A stretch of DNA of 28,617 nucleotides from a virus. Made by a program: the position numbers and the translations under genes. This document shows positions 24,801 through 28,617 of this stretch, in pieces; within the stretch, counting starts at the first letter, position 1; the number at the start of each line of letters is the position of its first letter. The stretch is taken from positions 1 to 28,617 of the IMG/VR virus record IMGVR_UViG_3300042890_000826; one strand, 5' to 3'. The notes beneath the pieces were generated by a model, which was not told the origin of the DNA, did not search any database, and worked only from the letters and a program-made list of their open reading frames with translations.

Positions 24801-27098
24801 TCACTATCGGATTATGGATGCAATAAAGTTCTTCCAGAAGAACAAAAACCAATATCTGTAGTTTCTTATTATGCATCTATAAAGAATATAGCAGTTGGTC
24901 AATGGGGACAAATGTATTCTTATGAAACATTAGATACAGGATTCCAAAGAAGCTTAATTAATATACCAAACAGTGAATCAGAAATCTTTTTTGGTGGTGA
25001 TACATTCATCAGCAGATTTGCATTTAAAACAAAGCTCCCTTTCTTTATAGACAATAGAGTGAATGCTCCTGATGATTCAGATATATTCTTTGATGAGATT
25101 GGTAATGTTGCCTATCCTAAATACTGGCACTCTGCAAGATCTATTTTGATTACTCAAACTGTACAAGCTGTTAGTCTTACAAACTTTATATCTATAAAAG
25201 CACATAACCTTGAGTGTCCAAACAGTCAAGAAAAAACTTTAGGAGGACTTTCAAACTCTGGAAGAACTTTCTACGATGGTAAAATGTATCTATTTGCATA
25301 TGGTATTCCAAACTTTTATTGTGAAACATCTTATAATACAGATCTTAGACAAGCATTTAATAATAAAGAAGGTGATTTCTGGCCTCATGTGAGTACAGAT
25401 ATTCCTGATGATTGGTTACAAGAAAGTAATGTTACAATTCTTCAAGACAATACATATTATTACAATGTAACATTCTCTAAACAGAATAAGGAAAACTTTT
25501 TCTCACACCTTCCTCCAGATTGGGAAGATAAATTATGTTATACAAACTATCCCTTCAGAGCAATATATTCTGAAGCACAAAGTGTTAACGCTGATAATAG
25601 AGTGAACAGTTGGTTAATATATCGTCCTATTGCAGCTTTTGATTTTCCTCAAAATTATGGTAAGCTTGTATCATTAGATGGTATTCAAAACAAAGCTGTA
25701 TTAGCTAGGTTTGAGAATAAAACATTAATGTATAACAACCTCCTTACAATTGATACAAGTAATCCACAAGCTGCGTATGTAGGTAATCCTAATATGTTTA
25801 AAGGAGCCCCTCCTATTGATTTTGCAGAAACAGATCTTGGATATGTAGGAAGTCAAAATAAAATGTTATTGAAGATTCCTCAAGGACAACTAACAGTTGA
25901 TGCTAAGAGAGGACAAGTATTTCTTATACAAGGAACACAGGTGGAAGATTTATCTGCATTTGGTTCTGGAATGAATAGATTCTTTACAGACCATTTAGCT
26001 TTTGAAATACTTAGATATTTTCCAGATCATACAGAACTAATAGATGGTAAAAAAGTATTAATAAAAGGTGTAGATACAGATAACAATTTCAATGGTATAG
26101 GATTACATGGTGTATATGATAGTAAGTTTGATAGAGTGATACTAACTAAGTTAGATTATATTCCATTAAGTTCAGATATCAAATATGATCCTGTAACAAA
26201 AGATTTCTACACAGAAACACCAATAGGCGATGGTGTTTATTCTAGAACAGTTGTAAGTTTAAAAGATTCAGAATATTTCTGTAATAAGTCTTGGACTCTT
26301 TCATTTAATGTAAATACTAAAAGCTGGATCTCTTTTCATAGTTATATTCCTAATTGGTACATAGCAGAAAACAATTTCTTCTATTCTGGTATTAATGGAT
26401 GTTGTGATGATTTTGATTTTATTGCAGGGCCTCTTATTGCTGCATCTTGCACAACATCTACATCAACATCAACAAGCACAACTACTAGCACAACTACTAT
26501 ATTAAATTGTTCATTTATTTTAAATGCTGAAGAAATAACTAGCACAACAACCACCACTTCTACTAGTACAACTTCAACATCATCAACAACAACCACTACA
26601 ACTACTGCAGATCCTTGTGCTGCTTACACAATAGGTCAATCAGCTTTAGGCGGTATCATTGCTTATATTTTAAAACCAGGTGATCCTGGATATGTACCAG
26701 GAGAGTGTCATGGGCTTGTAGCTTCTCCTTCTGAATTTAATCAAGCTGTTTGGGGATGCGAGGGATTAGATATTTTTCAAGCAGAAGGTTCTGCACTAGG
26801 AACAGGATTATCAAACAGTATAGCTATAGAAAATGGTTGTCCAAATTCAGGCGCAGCAGCAGTTTCTTGTTTAGCAAAAGTATACGGAATTTATAACGAT
26901 TGGTATTTACCAAGTCAAGGTGAATTATATAAATTATATTTAAATAGAGTTGCAATTGGAGGGTTTTCTTCTGTAGATTATTGGAGTTCTACTCAACAAG
27001 ATAGCACACGTGCATATATGATTCCTTTTAGCAACGGAATTGCTGTTACACAAGTGAAGAGTCAGGCAGCTCAATTTCGTCCTATAAGATCTTTTTAA
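21882..27098 (+). CDS. Giant tail-tube / stabilization protein with C-terminal lectin-like cassette
   Basis: Encodes 1738 residues. Residues 1 to about 1520 look like the conserved tail 'stabilization' or tail-hub protein of crAss-like phages: IKQELNSANIGLNLDNTLNQ near the start, TYALNAALENFD, EIYWTDGFNPRRYLD, and later WISFHSYIPNWYIAENNFFY (about 1484-1503). A Thr/Ser linker (about 1523-1545), a short bridge, a second linker (about 1553-1577) and a domain with DWYLPSQGELYKLY, WSSTQ and AQFRPIRSF follow; this last part resembles DUF1566/Lcl-type C-type-lectin-like domains. In relatives, as I recall, the WISFHSY region runs on into sequence that here lies in the frame at 27911. The gene therefore seems interrupted by adhesin cassettes. 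Confidence 0.82.
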   Translation: MAEEQSQGNIKQELNSANIGLNLDNTLNQIKQGTLTYALNAALENFDSSSVNYQNEQGNELCLQFPEEYVLIGTHFINEQSKHIFFLTNPNTGDSEIGYMDNNDCVYNTLVSALCLNFNVDHPIHKTVHRITNCTTEIYWTDGFNPRRYLDINDVPYLLAPNSDLCNPTYTTELDCNQLKLQPNFNIPNLSIVDITTGGSLLAGTYQFAAQYTDASGNPYTSYYSVTNPTPIANPQLTTPNFNYQVGKSIVVNVSNLDATGQFQYFNLAVIKTVNTVTSVELIGTYFIDETSLNITYTGQMNDNIRLSINDIFEKFPYYDVAEDLTAVQDVLVWDGLTSIDRINYQSIANQINLLWETYRIPATENYADELNATNLRGYLRDEVYAFEIVFLLNNGKQTDGFHIPGRKAISTDLVPVSPTNADFIGEPDPETNTSPYWKIYNTADAIGESPSKSLAIDYKGPWEYGRFAYWESTELYPCNEAVWGELSGKPIRHYKFPDIAVSPAFESKLFTSSGSMVMGNDAVFPIGVRIGSTQIATLIETSNLTQEQKDDIVAYKIVRGDRGTNKSIVAKGILRNVGKYNREGTDYYYPNYPYNDLREDPFILDKSNAFTANAAIASTANDTCRSFTITAIEDSTYEYSDCSSEILIVETITAGETVTFCAINLPIITFGKACMYANTYDRYSVSLTGFLTIKVISFIQPFGLTPDESSPNCDFCNDNPTLCPNAPITTGTFDAQITVITDVSGTIYIRSITPPYVAGGNDAPGEITIEKISSVGYGVCTPLPLKGFEEDGSKYRHVFNSPETSFGQPFLGDYLKLENVIFGAGRAHYTQVKNNAMYRLLTKEAQQDALESSSNIASNPFNATALFTAYQSYLTIYVNGITRRNYAYSYNSIADYNYNDIIENNLGIKQRPLDIARYIIPGVQSVGDNHVVNNWNRESSVYLKTKESITPLPFPDKTPSIAPGGLSDESRFSLSDYGCNKVLPEEQKPISVVSYYASIKNIAVGQWGQMYSYETLDTGFQRSLINIPNSESEIFFGGDTFISRFAFKTKLPFFIDNRVNAPDDSDIFFDEIGNVAYPKYWHSARSILITQTVQAVSLTNFISIKAHNLECPNSQEKTLGGLSNSGRTFYDGKMYLFAYGIPNFYCETSYNTDLRQAFNNKEGDFWPHVSTDIPDDWLQESNVTILQDNTYYYNVTFSKQNKENFFSHLPPDWEDKLCYTNYPFRAIYSEAQSVNADNRVNSWLIYRPIAAFDFPQNYGKLVSLDGIQNKAVLARFENKTLMYNNLLTIDTSNPQAAYVGNPNMFKGAPPIDFAETDLGYVGSQNKMLLKIPQGQLTVDAKRGQVFLIQGTQVEDLSAFGSGMNRFFTDHLAFEILRYFPDHTELIDGKKVLIKGVDTDNNFNGIGLHGVYDSKFDRVILTKLDYIPLSSDIKYDPVTKDFYTETPIGDGVYSRTVVSLKDSEYFCNKSWTLSFNVNTKSWISFHSYIPNWYIAENNFFYSGINGCCDDFDFIAGPLIAASCTTSTSTSTSTTTSTTTILNCSFILNAEEITSTTTTTSTSTTSTSSTTTTTTTADPCAAYTIGQSALGGIIAYILKPGDPGYVPGECHGLVASPSEFNQAVWGCEGLDIFQAEGSALGTGLSNSIAIENGCPNSGAAAVSCLAKVYGIYNDWYLPSQGELYKLYLNRVAIGGFSSVDYWSSTQQDSTRAYMIPFSNGIAVTQVKSQAAQFRPIRSF

Positions 27099-27112
27099 TA
27101 AAAAAAAAAATA

Positions 27113-27156
27113 AAAAATATATAATAATGACAGTATTAATGACATTATCAGGAGTA
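27113..27156 (+). repeat. 44-bp direct repeat, left copy
   Basis: Bases 27113-27156 match 27868-27911 at 43 of 44 positions (one G/A difference at 27141). The repeat covers the A/T-rich leader, start codon and first ten codons of the 244-aa gene. The copies are 755 bp apart and flank that gene, so recombination between them would remove it cleanly. Confidence 0.9.
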
Positions 27157-27861
27157 GGAAGTGATGCAGGTCCATTGTTTGATTTATACGCAAGTCCTGA
27201 TGGCATAACTTTTACAACAATTGTATTAGGTATAAATAAAACAGTACTAGAAGCAGGATATACATCAACTGTTCCAGATGGCACAACAAAAATTAAAGTA
27301 ACTTCTGCAGGTTCATCATCATGTATTAATTCCTATGTTGCAACAATTGGTGTAACACCATCAACTAGTACATCAACATCAACATCTACATCAACATCAA
27401 CATCAACATCAACATCTACATCAACATCCACAAGCACTAGTTCTACATCAACTAGTACAACATCAACATCATCATCAACTACTACAACTACTACTACTGC
27501 AGCTCCTGTTAATTCTGTAGAATGGTCTGAGGAACCATATGGAGTAGGAGGAGACCCTTCAGGAGGATTTTACTATATAAACGGAACTGTTGAAATAATA
27601 GGTGACCCTGTTACTTTTAGAGCTTTTGTAAGTATACCAGATAATGCTGGACCTGGGTCTTTTTCAGTTAATATGTGGGTAGGAGCTGCAACTCCAGCAA
27701 CAGAGAGATATGTAGAGATTGAAAGACCTCGTGATATTAATCATGAAGCATATTCAACAAGTTTTACGCTTCCTGCAGGTACTTATAATTTTGAAGTACT
27801 AAATAGTTGGAATGGAACAGGAAGTGGAGGATCAGGTGGTATAGTATGGACACAACCATAA
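27127..27861 (+). CDS. Adhesin cassette: beta-domain, Thr/Ser linker, beta-domain
   Basis: Encodes 244 residues. Residues 1-78 form a small beta domain (GPLFDLYASPDG, NKTVLEAGYTSTVPDGTTKI). Residues 79-125 are almost only Ser and Thr, encoded by ACATCA-type hexamers and ACT/ACA runs. Residues 126-244 are a second beta-rich domain (VEWSEEPYGVGGDPSGG, TFRAFVSIPDN, PAGTYNFEVLNSWNG) with aromatic residues, plausibly ligand-binding. The N-terminal domain resembles that of the following frame. There is no signal peptide or enzyme motif. The gene lies between the 44-bp repeats and interrupts the conserved tail-protein sequence. It probably encodes an exchangeable tail-tip adhesin. The linker length may vary by slippage. 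Confidence 0.75.
   Translation: MTVLMTLSGVGSDAGPLFDLYASPDGITFTTIVLGINKTVLEAGYTSTVPDGTTKIKVTSAGSSSCINSYVATIGVTPSTSTSTSTSTSTSTSTSTSTSTSTSTSSTSTSTTSTSSSTTTTTTTAAPVNSVEWSEEPYGVGGDPSGGFYYINGTVEIIGDPVTFRAFVSIPDNAGPGSFSVNMWVGAATPATERYVEIERPRDINHEAYSTSFTLPAGTYNFEVLNSWNGTGSGGSGGIVWTQP
27370..27429 (+). repeat. Hexanucleotide repeat tract in Ser/Thr linker
   Basis: Ten consecutive ACATCN units encode alternating Thr-Ser. The pattern is two 30-bp super-repeats (27370-27399 and 27400-27429) differing only at the last base, pointing to a recent duplication. Units of six keep the frame, so length changes alter only linker length. Confidence 0.88.
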
Positions 27862-27867
27862 TAAACT

Positions 27868-27911
27868 AAAAATATATAATAATGACAGTATTAATAACAT
27901 TATCAGGAGTA
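27868..27911 (+). repeat. 44-bp direct repeat, right copy
   Basis: Partner of the repeat at 27113-27156 (43 of 44 identical). Its start codon now opens only a 13-codon frame, and its last base is the A of the ATG that opens the next long frame. Confidence 0.9.
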
Positions 27912-27923
27912 TGTCAAAAATAA
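27882..27923 (+). pseudogene. Aborted 13-codon copy of the cassette start
   Basis: MTVLITLSGVCQK then TAA. The first ten residues match the cassette gene start except Met to Ile at position 5. The frame overlaps the downstream ATG at 27911 by 13 nt. It may be a scar of cassette gain or loss, or a leader peptide coupling translation to the next frame. Confidence 0.6.
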
Positions 27924-28617
27924 TAACAATAAAGCTAACACAAGTGTCACCATCTTCTGGACCATTCTCAATCTTTGATCAGCTTGGAAATGTAATAGCA
28001 GAAGGTGTATCTAAGAAAACACTTATTAGTGGGATAAATTATTCTGTAAATGATAATGTAACATCAGTTAAATTAAAATCTACAGGTAGTTGTAAAATTG
28101 AAAAAACAATTGAATTAAGTGATATAAATGAACAAGAATATATTAGTATTGGATTAAAAGAAATTATAACAGGATGTATATGGAGACACTTAACTAATAT
28201 ACAATTATACAATTCTTATTATGGTGTTACAGAACCATACATAATTGAATATCCATTTGCTTATAAGTTCCAAGATGAAATCTTGCAGAATGTAAAAGAC
28301 TATACAAAAGCATATGAGTATGTATCTATACCAGATGGTGTCTTTAATGATAACACAAGAATAGAAACAAACAACAAGTGGTTTAACAAAGCTATTCTAT
28401 ATAATGGACAACAAAGTTCAGGAGTGCTAAATCTTGTTGCTAAACCTCTTAATGATATGCGTGCGTACATGCAATATCCAATATTAAATGCAAATAGCAA
28501 AACAATCTTATACACTAAGAGTGATAACTTCTATCAGTATAATACATTCTGGGCTCTACAGAAAAATTCTCAAGTTCCATTGTTTAATACAGGATGTGAA
28601 AGTCTTTCTATTGATAA
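27911..28617 (+). CDS. Detached C-terminal part of tail-tube/stabilization protein, runs off the window
   Basis: A frame of at least 235 residues, open to the window end. Residues 1-80 (SKIITIKLTQVSPSSGPFSI, LISGINYSVNDNVTSVKLKS) form a beta domain similar to the start of the 244-aa cassette protein. From about residue 86 the sequence changes to WRHLTNIQLYNSYYGVTEPY, IIEYPFAYKFQDEIL, NKWFNKAILYNGQQSSGVLN and SDNFYQYNTFWALQ. I associate these with the C-terminal region of crAss-like tail stabilization proteins, normally continuous with the giant upstream protein. It is thus probably the second half of a split tail protein. The 3' end and full length are unknown. Confidence 0.75.
   Translation, partial: MSKIITIKLTQVSPSSGPFSIFDQLGNVIAEGVSKKTLISGINYSVNDNVTSVKLKSTGSCKIEKTIELSDINEQEYISIGLKEIITGCIWRHLTNIQLYNSYYGVTEPYIIEYPFAYKFQDEILQNVKDYTKAYEYVSIPDGVFNDNTRIETNNKWFNKAILYNGQQSSGVLNLVAKPLNDMRAYMQYPILNANSKTILYTKSDNFYQYNTFWALQKNSQVPLFNTGCESLSID

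Noticed and set aside
27096-27127. Programmed frameshift on the long A-run joining the giant tail protein to the next gene
   Set aside because: The A-run lies after the TAA stop of the upstream gene, so slippage there could not fuse the two products.
27370-27429. CRISPR-like array
   Set aside because: It consists of contiguous hexamers without unique spacers, lies in frame inside a gene and encodes alternating Thr-Ser.
1-28617. Stop-codon recoding (TAG or TGA read as an amino acid), known in some crAss-like phages
   Set aside because: All genes are full-length under the standard code, stops are overwhelmingly TAA, and the single TAG is followed immediately by TGA, so recoding would add one residue only.
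1-28617. Integrase, attachment site, insertion sequence or lysogeny genes
   Set aside because: No recombinase, transposase or repressor was found; the only mobile-type genes are the two HNH-family nucleases.

Overview
The window is a late (virion) gene block from a tailed phage of Bacteroidota. It most resembles crAss-like phages (order Crassvirales) or a close podovirus relative, probably environmental. The evidence is: a large terminase followed by a long portal protein, an acidic scaffold-like protein and a major capsid protein; a run of neck/ring-type proteins of the crAss-like kind; a very long tail-tube ('stabilization') protein; A-rich leaders instead of Shine-Dalgarno sites; promoter candidates of the Bacteroidota type (TTTG - about 20 nt - TAnnTTTa); and AT-rich DNA (roughly one third GC). 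Every supported gene is on the + strand. Nearly all end in TAA and the standard genetic code reads through cleanly. Family names come from recalled sequence patterns; no database search was possible.

Layout. 1-1487: five small packed genes, including an HU/IHF-like protein (possibly cut by the window edge) and a zinc-knuckle protein, leading into packaging. 1487-9096: TerL, portal with a Gln-rich tail, scaffold-like protein and major capsid protein; a UUCG hairpin and a promoter candidate separate portal from scaffold. 9097-9367: a non-coding island with a 13-bp hairpin, a possible three-way-junction RNA and an imperfect CAT-anticodon tRNA. 9368-12302: two head/neck genes and an abundant-looking 370-aa virion protein, with terminators after the first and third. 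12322-16963: conserved small structural proteins, then an adhesin cluster: a collar-type short fibre, two free-standing copies of fibre anchor modules, a collagen-like fibre with two carbohydrate-binding-like modules, and a FISUMP/C-type-lectin-like tip protein. 16964-19752: an accessory insert with a fibre remnant, stacked RNA hairpins, an HNH endonuclease, a metallophosphoesterase and an endonuclease VII-like gene. 19727-28617: ring/neck genes and the giant tail-tube protein, whose gene seems broken into pieces by lectin-like and beta-sandwich cassettes joined by Thr/Ser linkers; the last piece runs off the window.

How the genes work together. TerL, portal, scaffold and capsid protein build and fill the head; the ring proteins and the large tail protein close the neck and form the short tail; the adhesin cluster and the tail-protein cassettes set host recognition. 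Two observations stand out. First, the 3' end of the lectin-like tip gene carries a local excess of NNC codons and high GC, as expected of a diversity-generating retroelement (DGR) variable region served by a reverse transcriptase outside the window. Second, the tail-tube gene appears to be a cassette-acceptor locus: a 244-aa adhesin cassette sits between near-perfect 44-bp direct repeats, and the conserved tail-protein C-terminus restarts as a separate reading frame.
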